In this document: positions 17,854 to 27,715 of the stretch, piece by piece | Position numbering within the stretch: the stretch's first letter is position 1 | Layout of the letters: each line of letters begins with the position of its first letter | Assembly: GCA_018671895.1 (NCBI GenBank) | Contig: JABHGV010000034.1 | Location: forward strand, 1 to 60,230 | Origin: Rhodospirillaceae bacterium | GTDB taxonomy: Bacteria; Pseudomonadota; Alphaproteobacteria; Rhodospirillales; JABHCV01 | Length of the DNA: 60,230 bases | Direction of reading: 5' to 3' | Notes under the pieces: generated by a model | What the model was told of the DNA's origin: nothing | The model's database searches: none | The model's input: the letters and a program-made list of their open reading frames with translations, nothing else | Program-made: the position numbers and the translations under genes

Positions 17854-18100
17854 TCTGCGGCTTTAGCGGGAGCCATTATTTTGCCGGACAAGGAGCGAAG
17901 TCCGCCGTGATGCCATCATCACAAGGGTTTCGGGACAACGTCCGGTGAAATAAGAGCCCCGTCCCGAAGGGATTTGGCATAAATACCGCGATCTTGCGTC
18001 ATTATGCCCTTGAATATGTCTACATGTCCTTCGGTCAAATTCCTAATATCGCGGTATTTCTGCTCAAACCAAAGCTCACAAAATGAGTGAGTTTGGACCC
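17836..18100. repeat. Nested inverted repeats enclosing the dat leader and start codon
   Basis: Outer arms of 19 bp, perfect: 17836-17854 (which is the dat start region on the minus strand) and 18082-18100. Inner arms of 12 bp, perfect: 17981-17992 and 18048-18059. Further small hairpins lie inside: 17885-17889 with 17900-17904, 17907-17912 with 17917-17922, and 17933-17936 with 17940-17943. On the minus strand this is the 5' leader of dat, beginning 5 bases after the trkA stop. The upstream arm could pair with the dat ribosome-entry region. Alternatively it is an inverted duplication scar or a small palindromic repeat element. Confidence 0.7.
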
Positions 18101-18105
18101 TAACC

Positions 18106-19482
18106 CTAGAAATACTCAAGCTGCACGGAAAACATTTTTTCGACCTTCGACACTGCCTCGGCGGCAGCGAACAGGACGATACGGTCCCCGGCCTCGACGA
18201 TTGTATTGCCGCGCGGAACGATAATCTCGGTGCCGCGCACGATGGCACCCAACAGCACACCCGTCGGCAAGTTGACTTCTTTTAGCGGCGTGTTGATCAA
18301 CGGCGATGTTTCCAGCGCTTCCGCTTCGATCAATTCGCCGAAGCCTTCTCGCAAGGTATGAACCGAGTGAATGCGTCCGCGTCGGACATGCTGCAGAATG
18401 GTCGAAACCGTTATGTTTCGGGGGCTGACAACGACATCAATTCCCAAGGGCGCGACCAGCGACTGGTAAGACGCCTTGTTCATCAGGGTAATGGCGCGCC
18501 CGGAGCCATGCGACTTGGCCAACAATGATGACAAGATGTTGGTTTCATCATCGTTGGTAACGGCGACCACCGTTTCGGTGGCGGCCACGTTGGCTTCTTC
18601 AAGGATTTCCGGGTCCAGCACATCACCGTTAAGAACGATGGTGTTGTCGAGAATACCGGCGATCTCTTCGGCCCGCTCTTTGTTGCCTTCGATGATCTTG
18701 GTTTTCACCCAGGGGTGTTCCGCCTCTACCTGTTGGGCCAGGAACAGGCCGATGTTACCGCCGCCGAAGATCAGCAGACGACGGGCTTCTGTTTCTTCAT
18801 GGCCGAATGCTGCCATGGCACGGGGCAGATGTTCGGTATCGACGACGAAATAGACCTCGTCACCGGGAATCATATGGTCGTTGCCGGTCGGAACGATGGC
18901 CTCGCCGTCTCGCAACAGCCCGACGATGACGATATTCAGGTCCGGGAACAGTTGCGTCAGTTGGCGCAATGGTGTGTGAACCAACGGACAATCATCGCCA
19001 CAACGCACGCCCAGCAGCCGCACCTTGTCCTCGACCAGCGGGATCATCTCGAATGCTCCCGGCACCTGCAAACGACGGGTGACGGCACGCGCTATCTCGA
19101 TCTCTGGTGAAATAATGACATCGATGGGCATGTGTTCGCGCGAGAACAGGTTTGCCCAGATCGGCTGCAAATAACTTTGATGGCGAATGCGTGCAATTTT
19201 GGTCGGCACCCCAAACAGCGAATGGGCGATCTGACAGGCCACCATGTTGACCTCATCGGTATAGGTAACAGCGATGATCATGTCAGCGTCGGCAATGCCG
19301 GCTTGCTCCAGAATATCGGGTCTGGATGCATGGCCAACGATACCGCGGACATCAATGGAGTCGCTGATCTGACGGATCAGGTCATTGGATTTATCGACGA
19401 TAGTGACGTCATTGCTTTCCATCGACAAATGACGGGCGATGTTGGAGCCGACCTGTCCGGCACCACAGATTATAACCTTCAT
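18106..19482 (-). CDS. trkA: Trk potassium-uptake regulatory subunit TrkA
   Basis: A 458-residue peripheral membrane protein that gates the Trk K+ channel in response to NAD(H)/nucleotides. It has two tandem RCK_N Rossmann domains (GAGQVGSNIARHLS at residue 6 and GGGNIGLFLAQQVE near 239), each followed by an RCK_C domain. The partner trkH/trkG is not in this window. Position right after ntrX is the conserved alphaproteobacterial order. Its stop lies 21 bases... of clear space before the next minus-strand element, the dat leader. Confidence 0.95.
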   Translation of the reverse strand: MKVIICGAGQVGSNIARHLSMESNDVTIVDKSNDLIRQISDSIDVRGIVGHASRPDILEQAGIADADMIIAVTYTDEVNMVACQIAHSLFGVPTKIARIRHQSYLQPIWANLFSREHMPIDVIISPEIEIARAVTRRLQVPGAFEMIPLVEDKVRLLGVRCGDDCPLVHTPLRQLTQLFPDLNIVIVGLLRDGEAIVPTGNDHMIPGDEVYFVVDTEHLPRAMAAFGHEETEARRLLIFGGGNIGLFLAQQVEAEHPWVKTKIIEGNKERAEEIAGILDNTIVLNGDVLDPEILEEANVAATETVVAVTNDDETNILSSLLAKSHGSGRAITLMNKASYQSLVAPLGIDVVVSPRNITVSTILQHVRRGRIHSVHTLREGFGELIEAEALETSPLINTPLKEVNLPTGVLLGAIVRGTEIIVPRGNTIVEAGDRIVLFAAAEAVSKVEKMFSVQLEYF

Positions 19483-19503
19483 GAGCCCTCACCCTTATGC
19501 GCT

Positions 19504-20916
19504 TCAATCATCCATCGCATCCTCTTTTATACGGCCACTCGACTGAATGCCTAATGACTTCAGTTTCCTGTGCAAGGCAGACCGCTCCATACCGACAAAG
19601 GCTGCCGTTCGCGAGATATTGCCACCAAACCGGGTGACCTGTGAATGCAAGTATTCACGTTCAAATACCTGACGCGCTTTTTTCAGAGGTAACCCCATGA
19701 TTTCACTGGAATTTACGCTTCCTTCAACATCACCCCCGGCACTGCCGTCAATGTCGCCTGGCAGCATTTCCGGGCCAATCGGGTCACCGGCGTCGCCGGG
19801 CGCCATAATCAATACGCGCTCGATAATATTTTTCAGTTCCCGCACATTGCCGGGCCAGCCATAAGATTGCAGGGCTGCAATAGCAGCAGGCGTCAATCCC
19901 CGTGTCGCGCGTCCAGAGGCTATGGCGGCGTGCTTGATAAACATATCGACCAAGTCCGGAATGTCATCAATACGGTCTTTCAACGGAGGAATATCAATGG
20001 GCACGACACTCAAACGGTAGAATAGGTCTTCGCGGAAATTTCCGGCACTGATTTCATCGTTCAGATCCCGGCTGGAAGACGCAACCACCCTGACATCGAC
20101 TTCGATCCTGGTCGTTCCCCCTACCCGCTCGAAAATCTGTTCTTGCAAGACACGTACGATCTTGCCCTGGGTTTCCATCGGCATGTCGGCAATTTCATCG
20201 AGAAACAGTGTTCCCTTATGAGCCATCTCGAAGGTGCCCGTTTTCATCGCATCGCCAGACGCGTCATCGTTTTCCGTGCCGAATAATTCGATCTCTACCC
20301 GGTCAGGCTCAAGCGAAGCGCAATTCAAAACCACGAACGGACCCGACGAACGATCGGACAAATTGTGCATCATGCGGGCCGCGACTTCCTTGCCGGAACC
20401 GGCCGGGCCTGAAATCAGAACACGGGAATTCGATGGTGCGACCTTGTCAATGGCCTGACGAACCTGATTGATAGCTGACGACTTGCCGACAAGATCATTA
20501 CCGGTACCGGTTCTGGCCCTAAGGTCTTCGTTTTCACGGCGGAGCCGGGAATCTTCATGTGCCAGCTTAACAACCAGCAACAGCCGGTCTGAATTAAAAG
20601 GCTTCTCGATAAAGTCATAGGCACCCAGATTAATCGCCGTGACGGCGGTCTCGACAGTGCCGTGGCCGCTCATCATGACAACCGGTGTCCCGGTGTAATC
20701 AGACTGGATTTTTTCCAGTATCTGCATGCCGTCCAGTTCGCTGTCATGCAACCAGATATCGAGCAGCACCAGACTGGGCCGATGGGTAGCGATCTGGGCC
20801 AGTGCCTCGTCGCTGTTGGCGGCTTCAAGGGTTCGATAGCCTTCATCGCCAAGCACACCGGCGACCAGCGCGCGGATATCGGCCTCGTCATCAACGATCA
20901 GAATTTCAAGAGCCAT
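19504..20916 (-). CDS. ntrX: NtrX, response regulator of the NtrYX two-component system
   Basis: A 470-residue regulator: receiver domain (1-125, phospho-acceptor Asp in VLLDIWLHDSELDG), AAA+ domain with Walker A SGPAGSGKE near residue 168 and Walker B TLFLDEIADMP near 233, and a C-terminal Fis-type helix-turn-helix (NISRTAAFVGMERSALHRKL). The GAFTGA loop that contacts sigma-54 is missing: the segment after ELFG reads TENDDASGDAMKTGTFE. So it probably regulates through sigma-70 promoters or as a repressor, as reported for other alphaproteobacterial NtrX. It starts within the end of ntrY (11-base overlap). Confidence 0.94.
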   Translation of the reverse strand: MALEILIVDDEADIRALVAGVLGDEGYRTLEAANSDEALAQIATHRPSLVLLDIWLHDSELDGMQILEKIQSDYTGTPVVMMSGHGTVETAVTAINLGAYDFIEKPFNSDRLLLVVKLAHEDSRLRRENEDLRARTGTGNDLVGKSSAINQVRQAIDKVAPSNSRVLISGPAGSGKEVAARMMHNLSDRSSGPFVVLNCASLEPDRVEIELFGTENDDASGDAMKTGTFEMAHKGTLFLDEIADMPMETQGKIVRVLQEQIFERVGGTTRIEVDVRVVASSSRDLNDEISAGNFREDLFYRLSVVPIDIPPLKDRIDDIPDLVDMFIKHAAIASGRATRGLTPAAIAALQSYGWPGNVRELKNIIERVLIMAPGDAGDPIGPEMLPGDIDGSAGGDVEGSVNSSEIMGLPLKKARQVFEREYLHSQVTRFGGNISRTAAFVGMERSALHRKLKSLGIQSSGRIKEDAMDD

Positions 20917-23167
20917 GAATCAATTCCTCGCCGATGTTTTCTTCTGGCAAATCAACAAGATGGAAGACCAGCGTAATGATTGCTCCGCCTTTACCCCTGT
21001 CATCCATGATAATTTCGCCATTGTGGTCTTCCATGATTTTTTTGACGATAGCCAGCCCCAGTCCGGTGCCGCCTTCACGGCTTGTCACATAGGGCTCTGT
21101 CAGTCTGTTTCGCTGCTCGTCTGGCAGGCCAATACCGTTGTCTTCGATTACGATACGAATTACAGCACCGCCATCGGATTGCACCTCTTCGGACAAGCTG
21201 CACGTAATGGACCCTTTGAATGATGAACTATCCGCATGCTGCATGCGGGCGGTTACGGACTCCGCAGCATTCTTCATCAGATTGGTCAGGGCCTGACTGA
21301 TTTGCCGGTTGTCACAGTTCATCCGGATATCGCTTTCGGGCAATGTTGTTGCGTATTCGATATCCGGCTGGCGATGGCGTTCCATCATCACCGCTTTCAT
21401 ACAGATATCTGACAGATTTTCATCTTCCAGAGATGCCTGGGGCATCCGTGCGAAGGATGAGAACTCATCGACCATACGGCCGATATCCTCGACCTGGCGA
21501 ACAATGGTCTCGGTACAGGCGGCGAAGGTTTCCGGGTCATCCGTAATCTGTTTCAGGTACTTGCGTTTCAGCCGTTCTGCCGACAACTGAATGGGGGTCA
21601 ACGGGTTCTTGATTTCATGGGCAATGCGCCGGGCAACATCGGCCCAGGCAGCCTTGCGTTGAGCCGACAAAAGCTCGGTGACATCATCGAAAGTCACTAC
21701 GAAGCCGAGAATTTCATCGGCCATTCTTTCGGCGGCAATGTTTACATGCAACGTGTGCGGCTGTCCGGAACGGGTGATCTGGATTTCATCGGAATGCAGA
21801 CGATCGGGGCGGGCGACACATTTATCAAGCAATGCCGCCATTTCCGGCACGACAATGCCCAGATACTCGCCGGCAGATTTTTCAAGATCATGACCAAGGA
21901 ATTCCGAGGCGGTCCTGTTTGGCAAGTGAATCTTGCCCGTATCATCAAGGCCGATAACACCCGCTGAAACACCGCTGAGAACCGTTTCTGTAAAGCGACG
22001 GCGTTCATCGATCAGGCGGTTGGCTTCCATCAGGCCCAGTTGCTGCTCTTCCATGGTGCTGGTCATGCGGTTAAAGGCACGGCCCAGCATCCCCAGCTCG
22101 TCAGTACCGGTGGTTTCACCAACACGTACCCCCAAATCACCCTTGCGAACCCGTTCCGAAGCGGTAATCAGGCCACTGATTGGGCGCGACAATTGTCCTG
22201 CCAGGGTTAGGCCGATCCACATGGCGGCGAGCAAAAGCAGTAAAGCGACAACGCCGTAAATCATTACGAACGTCACCTGAAGACCGCCTTGTTCCTTCTC
22301 GAGTTGCTTATATTTCAACACCGCGCCGCGGGTATTATCAATATGATCTAGGACTTGCGGGTCAACGAAGCGTCCAATCAGCAAATAGGCATCAACGAAA
22401 CGGTTCAGTCGAACAACGGCACGCACCCTGTCATCGGTTTCCGTGGTCATGACAACGACCTTGCCAAGCGAAGCCTCGGTCAAGATTTCAGGCGGCACCA
22501 GCTCGAACTCCAATGACTGGCTAAAAGGTGTGCGGGCAAGAACCTTGCCGGTGCTGTCGATCACAAGTGCTTCCAGGAAGGACCTGATCCCTGCCTGTTT
22601 GGATAAGTAGTTGTTAAACCCGCGCGGGTTTTTCGTTAATTCCGAGGCCACGGCGTTCAAATCGTTGGCCGTCGCCAATGCATCGGCACGGATATTTTGC
22701 TGATGCTCGTGAAGATATGATACGGCAACCGCGTTGGATGCTTCCAGGGCCGTGCGGACACGTTCACTAAACCATGTCTGAATGCCAAAATTCAGGAACA
22801 GGACAGAAAATACGGCGACCAGAATTGCCGGCGTCGCCGCAACCAGTGCGAACATCACCACCAGGCGCGTATGCAGGCCCGACCCGGCCTGCCCACGCCG
22901 GCGTTCGCTCCAGATCATCACCAGACGACGGGCGACGACGACGACCAGCATCAACAGTAATATGGCATCAAGGTACAAGAGTATCAGCACCGTATCGGGG
23001 TCCGGATCCGGTGTACCCTGCCATCCGGTCATAGTCGAAACGGTTGCAATGCCTGACAAAACGGCAGCACCGGCCAATGCGAAAGCGAACTTTCGGCCAA
23101 CACTGTTGCGCCGCCACCATAGTCTGAGGTTGAGAAGCAAGGAATCGCGAGCAGGCATTTCAGCCAT
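20906..23167 (-). CDS. ntrY: NtrY, membrane sensor histidine kinase
   Basis: A 753-residue inner-membrane sensor kinase that phosphorylates NtrX and responds to nitrogen/redox state. Several transmembrane helices lie in the first 130 residues (around 25-50, 60-85 and 105-130) and another near 300-320. A HAMP domain (LSRPISGLITASERVRKGDLG) follows near 330-380, then a PAS domain, the HisKA site ARRIAHEIKNPLTPIQ near 505, and the HATPase domain with ENGIGLP-type N box and GGTGLGLAIVKK near 715. Overlaps ntrX and abuts ntrC by one base. Confidence 0.95.
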   Translation of the reverse strand: MAEMPARDSLLLNLRLWWRRNSVGRKFAFALAGAAVLSGIATVSTMTGWQGTPDPDPDTVLILLYLDAILLLMLVVVVARRLVMIWSERRRGQAGSGLHTRLVVMFALVAATPAILVAVFSVLFLNFGIQTWFSERVRTALEASNAVAVSYLHEHQQNIRADALATANDLNAVASELTKNPRGFNNYLSKQAGIRSFLEALVIDSTGKVLARTPFSQSLEFELVPPEILTEASLGKVVVMTTETDDRVRAVVRLNRFVDAYLLIGRFVDPQVLDHIDNTRGAVLKYKQLEKEQGGLQVTFVMIYGVVALLLLLAAMWIGLTLAGQLSRPISGLITASERVRKGDLGVRVGETTGTDELGMLGRAFNRMTSTMEEQQLGLMEANRLIDERRRFTETVLSGVSAGVIGLDDTGKIHLPNRTASEFLGHDLEKSAGEYLGIVVPEMAALLDKCVARPDRLHSDEIQITRSGQPHTLHVNIAAERMADEILGFVVTFDDVTELLSAQRKAAWADVARRIAHEIKNPLTPIQLSAERLKRKYLKQITDDPETFAACTETIVRQVEDIGRMVDEFSSFARMPQASLEDENLSDICMKAVMMERHRQPDIEYATTLPESDIRMNCDNRQISQALTNLMKNAAESVTARMQHADSSSFKGSITCSLSEEVQSDGGAVIRIVIEDNGIGLPDEQRNRLTEPYVTSREGGTGLGLAIVKKIMEDHNGEIIMDDRGKGGAIITLVFHLVDLPEENIGEELIHGS

Positions 23168-24615
23168 TATTTAGCCCCCCTGATCACCGGAATATCCAAA
23201 TCACGGATCTTCTTGCGCAAGGTATTGCGATTGAGCCCCAGAACATCGGCCGCCTTGACCTGATTGCCCCGGGTCGCCTGCAACGTCAAGGCTATCAACG
23301 GTTTTTCGATTTCCCTCAATATTCTGTCATACAGGCCGCTTGCTGGCAGGCTGTCGCCGTGTGCTGAAAAATATGTGTTCAGGTGCTGCTCAATACTTCC
23401 CGACAAGCTTTCCCCGCCGCCGCCATCACCGGATGATGGCATGGTCGTGTCGGCCAATTCTGCTTCGATAACATCGATACCGATCAGCTCTTCTGAATAC
23501 AGTGCGGACAGACGCTGCACCATATTTTCCAGCTCGCGCACGTTGCCCGGCCAGCGATAGGCCTTGATCCGCTCCATTGCAGCGGGATCGATGGATTTTC
23601 GCGGCAACCCCCGAGACGTCGCCTGATTGAGGAAATGCCGAACCAGTTCGGGGATATCTTCCGAACGGGCGCGCAGCGGTGGCAGTCGGATCGGCACCAC
23701 GTTCAAGCGGAAATAAAGATCCTCGCGAAACAGTCCCTGCCTGATTAGTTGCGTCAGGTCGTGGTGGGTCGCAGTGATAATGCGCACATTGGTCTTGATC
23801 GGCGTGCGCCCGCCAACGGTTGTGTATTCGCCTTCCTGCAGGACACGCAACAAACGGGTCTGAGCTTCCGGCGGCATATCGCCAATTTCATCAAGGAACA
23901 GCGTGCCGCCCTCGGCTTGCTCGAACCGCCCCGTGCTGCGCTGAATGGCACCGGTAAAGGCTCCTTTTTCGTGGCCAAACAGCTCACTTTCAATCAGATC
24001 GCGCGGTATTGCCGCCATATTGATGGCGACGAACGGGTTGTTACGGTACTTGCCGTAATCATGCAGGGCGCGCGCGACAAGCTCCTTGCCGGTTCCCGAT
24101 TCACCGGTAATCAGCACCGACAGGTCCGTTCCCATCAAACGCGCCAGTGTCCGGTAAATTTCCTGCATCGCCTGTGAACGGCCAATTAATGGCAGATTTT
24201 CGGCGTCTTCGGCATCACTGGCAGCGGCTTCATCACCAGCCGGACTGCCAGAAGATTCCAGCGCCCTTTCAATGATCCGCAATAATTCATTCAAATCGAA
24301 GGGTTTGGGCAAATACTCAAAAGCGCCCCGTTCCGTCGCCTTGACAGCCGTCAGCAAGGTGCTTTGGGCGCTCATGACAATAATTTTCAGTTCCGGGCGG
24401 ATCTTGCGAATGCGGGGAATTAAATCAAGGCCGCTTTCATCGGGCATCACCACATCGGTAAGAACCAGATCCCCCTGCCCGTCGCTGACCCATCCCCACA
24501 GGGTCGAGGCATTGGCCGCAGCCCGGACTTCATACCCGGCGCGGCCTAGGGCCTGCACCAAAACGGTGCGAATGGCGGCATCATCATCGGCGACCAGAAC
24601 GGTGCGTCCGCTCAT
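23167..24615 (-). CDS. ntrC: NtrC, nitrogen-regulation response regulator, sigma-54 activator
   Basis: A 482-residue enhancer-binding protein. Receiver domain at 1-120 with the phospho-acceptor Asp in [13 protein letters not shown] (near 54); AAA+ domain with Walker [10 protein letters not shown] near 170, intact sigma-54 contact loop GAFTGA near 214, and Walker [13 protein letters not shown] near 236; C-terminal Fis-type helix-turn-helix [20 protein letters not shown]. Phosphorylated by NtrB when nitrogen is limiting. One-base overlaps with ntrB and ntrY point to a single operon dusB-ntrB-ntrC-ntrY-ntrX. Confidence 0.97.
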   Translation of the reverse strand: MSGRTVLVADDDAAIRTVLVQALGRAGYEVRAAANASTLWGWVSDGQGDLVLTDVVMPDESGLDLIPRIRKIRPELKIIVMSAQSTLLTAVKATERGAFEYLPKPFDLNELLRIIERALESSGSPAGDEAAASDAEDAENLPLIGRSQAMQEIYRTLARLMGTDLSVLITGESGTGKELVARALHDYGKYRNNPFVAINMAAIPRDLIESELFGHEKGAFTGAIQRSTGRFEQAEGGTLFLDEIGDMPPEAQTRLLRVLQEGEYTTVGGRTPIKTNVRIITATHHDLTQLIRQGLFREDLYFRLNVVPIRLPPLRARSEDIPELVRHFLNQATSRGLPRKSIDPAAMERIKAYRWPGNVRELENMVQRLSALYSEELIGIDVIEAELADTTMPSSGDGGGGESLSGSIEQHLNTYFSAHGDSLPASGLYDRILREIEKPLIALTLQATRGNQVKAADVLGLNRNTLRKKIRDLDIPVIRGAK

Positions 24616-25748
24616 CAGCTATCATCCTTTTCATTGTTGTCGTGCACCAGTTCCGTGGCCTCTGTCGCCATCGGCAGCATGACATTGAATACGGTGCGCC
24701 CTTGCAGGTTCTCACATTCGATAATGCCGCCATGATCGCCAATGATCTTGGCAACTAATGCCAACCCCAACCCAGAGCCCTTCGGTTTGGTGCTAACGAA
24801 CGGATCGAACAAAAAATTGCTAATGTCTTCGGGAATTCCCTCGCCATTGTCCTGAACGCAGACCATCAATGGCAGATGAACGCGGGAGTCACTGCCCGGC
24901 AGGGCGAAACGGACACCATGACGATAGGTCGTCGACAAGACAATCTCGCCGCCTTTGTCGGGGCATGCCTCGGCGGCATTCTTGACCAGATTGAGAAACA
25001 CCTGCACCAACTGGTCGCGCTCGCCATACACGGGCGGCAGGGATGGGTCGAAATTATCGACGATACGAACATGCCGAGCGAAGCCGTTTTCGGCCAGTTT
25101 GCGGACCCGGTCCAGCACCTGATGGATATTGACAGGGCCACGTTGCAGCGGGCCGCTGTCAGAAAAGATGTCCATTCGGTCGACCAGGGCGACGATACGG
25201 TCGGCTTCATCGCGGATCAGGCGGGTCAGTTCCTTGTCCCCGGCATCGGCATTGGCTTCCAGAAGCTGGGCAGCACCGCGAATGCCGGATAACGGGTTTT
25301 TGACCTCGTGGGCCAGCATCGCCGCCATTGCCGATACGGACCGCGCCGCGCCCCGGTGGGTCAATTGGCGGTCGATGGTGTCGGCAATGGATCTTTCCTG
25401 CATGGCCAGAACCACAGCGCCGGGATCATCGGGCAAGGGATTGGCGTGAATATTGACGAAATGAGACCCAAGCCGCGGGGTCAGCAAAGACACGCCGTAT
25501 TCAGACACCGGCGTTCCATCTTTGCGAACCTGATCGATCAGCGACAATATCGGGCTATCGGACGGGATCAGCTTGTTGATCGACAAACCGTTCAGGTACG
25601 CAGCACTTCCTTTGAGGAACTGTTCGCCAGAATTGTTGACGTGAATGATGTCATTTTCGGCGTTAACGACGACCACAGCAGTGGCCAGCGCATTGAGAAT
25701 TTGCTCCGTATCCATGGGCAATGGCATGTTCGGTGCGGGCATATTCAT
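24615..25748 (-). CDS. ntrB: NtrB, nitrogen-regulation sensor histidine kinase
   Basis: A 377-residue soluble kinase/phosphatase for NtrC, controlled by PII. A PAS domain covers about residues 12-110, the phospho-His is in [18 protein letters not shown] near 147, and the HATPase boxes are [12 protein letters not shown] (N), [11 protein letters not shown] (G1) and [12 protein letters not shown] (G2). No membrane segment. Starts one base into the dusB stop, the standard nifR3-ntrBC arrangement. Confidence 0.96.
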   Translation of the reverse strand: MNMPAPNMPLPMDTEQILNALATAVVVVNAENDIIHVNNSGEQFLKGSAAYLNGLSINKLIPSDSPILSLIDQVRKDGTPVSEYGVSLLTPRLGSHFVNIHANPLPDDPGAVVLAMQERSIADTIDRQLTHRGAARSVSAMAAMLAHEVKNPLSGIRGAAQLLEANADAGDKELTRLIRDEADRIVALVDRMDIFSDSGPLQRGPVNIHQVLDRVRKLAENGFARHVRIVDNFDPSLPPVYGERDQLVQVFLNLVKNAAEACPDKGGEIVLSTTYRHGVRFALPGSDSRVHLPLMVCVQDNGEGIPEDISNFLFDPFVSTKPKGSGLGLALVAKIIGDHGGIIECENLQGRTVFNVMLPMATEATELVHDNNEKDDS

Positions 25749-26734
25749 CAGGCCGCCCTTTGGTCGATCAGCGGTTGATAGAAATCACGGATCAGCGCCA
25801 TCACAGTGGACCCTTCTTCGCACGCATTTACTTCAGCCCGAAACTCAGCAGAACCGTGTAAGCCTTTGGAATACCACCCAATATGTTTGCGCGCGATGCG
25901 GACTCCGGCGTGCTCTCCGTAATGCGTCAAAATGCCGTCATAATGCTCGAGCAGGATGGCCAATTGCTCCGATAATAGCGGATCAGGAAGCCGTTCGCCG
26001 GTCTTCAGATACTCAATAACCTGACCCGGGAACCAGGGCCTGCCATAGGTCCCGCGCCCGATCATGACGCCATCGGCACCGGAATCGGCAATCAACTGGC
26101 TGGCGTCCTCGATGCTGGTGACATCGCCATTGCCGATAACGGGAATGGATACGGCGCGTTTGACCTCGCCAATGAAGGCCCAGTCGGCTTTGCCCTTGTA
26201 GAACTGGTTGCGCGTACGGCCATGCACGGTGACGGCCTGAATACCGCAATCTTCGGCGATTTGTGCAAGTTTCGGGGCGTTCCGGTTGTCCATATCCCAT
26301 CCGGTCCTCATTTTCAGGGTAACCGGCAGATCGACGGCCTTGACCACCGCCGCCATTATCTTCCCGGCCTTCACTTCGTCGCGCATCAAGGCGGACCCGG
26401 CGTCGTCCTTGACCACCTTTTTCACCGGACAGCCCATATTGATGTCGATCAGGGCGGCGCCCCGGTCCTGGTTAAGCTTTGCCGCCTCGGCAATATCGCC
26501 CGCGTCACATCCCGCCAATTGCACCGACAACGGGTGCTCTTCGGCGCAACTGGTAGACATTTTCATGGTCTTCTTGGCGGCCCGGATCATCGCCTTGCTG
26601 GCAATCATTTCCGATACCACAAGCCCTGCCCCGCAACGCTTGACCAGCCGACGAAACGGCATGTCGCTGACCCCGGACATGGGAGCCAGAATGACAGGAT
26701 CATCAAGGGTTATATCGCCGATGCGAATACTCAT
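25748..26734 (-). CDS. dusB: tRNA-dihydrouridine synthase DusB (NifR3)
   Basis: A 328-residue FMN-dependent reductase that makes dihydrouridine in tRNA. The TIM barrel begins [13 protein letters not shown], and the catalytic Cys lies in [13 protein letters not shown] near residue 100. FMN-phosphate residues are in GNGDVTS near 198 and [11 protein letters not shown] near 224. Its place as first gene of the ntrBC operon is the reason for the old name NifR3. It has a long leader with a possible sigma-54-like site (see 26789-26818). Confidence 0.95.
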   Translation of the reverse strand: MSIRIGDITLDDPVILAPMSGVSDMPFRRLVKRCGAGLVVSEMIASKAMIRAAKKTMKMSTSCAEEHPLSVQLAGCDAGDIAEAAKLNQDRGAALIDINMGCPVKKVVKDDAGSALMRDEVKAGKIMAAVVKAVDLPVTLKMRTGWDMDNRNAPKLAQIAEDCGIQAVTVHGRTRNQFYKGKADWAFIGEVKRAVSIPVIGNGDVTSIEDASQLIADSGADGVMIGRGTYGRPWFPGQVIEYLKTGERLPDPLLSEQLAILLEHYDGILTHYGEHAGVRIARKHIGWYSKGLHGSAEFRAEVNACEEGSTVMALIRDFYQPLIDQRAA

Positions 26735-26788
26735 GAGGGGGCCGAGCTTATCAATTATCGTGGAAAAGTTGCCTATTTATTGGGCAAA

Positions 26789-26818
26789 CGTGTCCCGAAT
26801 GCAACACTTTTTCCAATA
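26789..26818 (-). promoter_or_regulatory. Possible sigma-54-type promoter ahead of dusB-ntrBCYX
   Basis: On the minus strand TTGG (GG at 26813-26814) is followed after ten bases by GC (26801-26802) within TTGCAT, matching the GG-N10-GC spacing of -24/-12 promoters. The CAC usually next to the -24 GG is AAA here, so the match is partial. The predicted start would give a leader of about 55 bases to dusB. Confidence 0.3.
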
Positions 26819-26837
26819 GTCGCTTAATTTCAGGGCG

Positions 26838-27650
26838 TTAGCTCATCAACACATCGGTGACGAACTTCACCCCCGGATAGCCAAGCGACAACAACAGATA
26901 GGCCACCAGAACGAAGCGCGTGACCATTCGCCCGCGCACTCCGCTTTTGAAATGAGCGGCCAGCAGTACCGCGACGACGGCAAAGGTCGTCAATGACAGA
27001 ATCGTTTTATGGTCCCAATGCAACAAGGTCCCGGTTTCCTGCTGTTGGGTCGCCATACCGGTGGCCAGCCCCAGCGCCAGCACGATTTCACCAATGACCA
27101 GCAGGCGCACCATCAGGCTCTCACTTTCCACCACCGAAGGTAATGAACGGCTGAGGGTCGTCGGGCGCTTGGTTTTCAGGGCGCGTTCCTGCAGGAATGC
27201 CGCCAGTGCGGCGACGGCGGCCAAAGTAATCAGGGCATAGGTCGCCACCGAAACGGCAATATGCGCTTCGATCCAGCCTTCGGGGGCACCTTCGGTCAAT
27301 GGCCGCACCGAAGGTGCCTGTTGCCAGAAAATGGCGAACACCGCCAGCAAGGCCATGTAGGGTGTAACAAGTGGCGTCAGTCGCCAGGCACCGTCATTAA
27401 GCAAGACGACAATGGCAAAGCCGAGCATGGTGGCGGCGATGGTCACCCACAACGTCATCGACAGACCGGTCTGCCAGGTGCCTGATAATTGCACGGCGAC
27501 CCAACTGCACGGCCCGGCTACTGCGACGGCCAGCGCCATCCAGAAAATACCATCGCGGGATTTATCGGCGTTGCGACCGACCCCGGCGATAAACACCGAT
27601 GGCAACAGGGCGGCAAAGGCTGACAGGCCAAAAAGGAGTTCTTGCTTCAT
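26838..27650 (-). CDS. CcsA/YpjD-family inner-membrane protein
   Basis: A 270-residue protein with about eight hydrophobic segments, related to the haem-handling domain of CcsA/ResC-type cytochrome c assembly proteins. The conserved region WDHKTILSL near residue 209, followed by the C-terminal GYPGVKF, is typical. It lacks the full WWD motif of true haem-delivery proteins, so a direct cytochrome c maturation role is not certain. It sits between dusB and ispDF, with divergent orientation to ispDF. Confidence 0.82.
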   Translation of the reverse strand: MKQELLFGLSAFAALLPSVFIAGVGRNADKSRDGIFWMALAVAVAGPCSWVAVQLSGTWQTGLSMTLWVTIAATMLGFAIVVLLNDGAWRLTPLVTPYMALLAVFAIFWQQAPSVRPLTEGAPEGWIEAHIAVSVATYALITLAAVAALAAFLQERALKTKRPTTLSRSLPSVVESESLMVRLLVIGEIVLALGLATGMATQQQETGTLLHWDHKTILSLTTFAVVAVLLAAHFKSGVRGRMVTRFVLVAYLLLSLGYPGVKFVTDVLMS

Positions 27651-27715
27651 TGTATGCGTAGAGCCTTGTTATAAGTACAGCATAGCAAACTTAAGCGATT
27701 TGCCGGGGGAATGAA

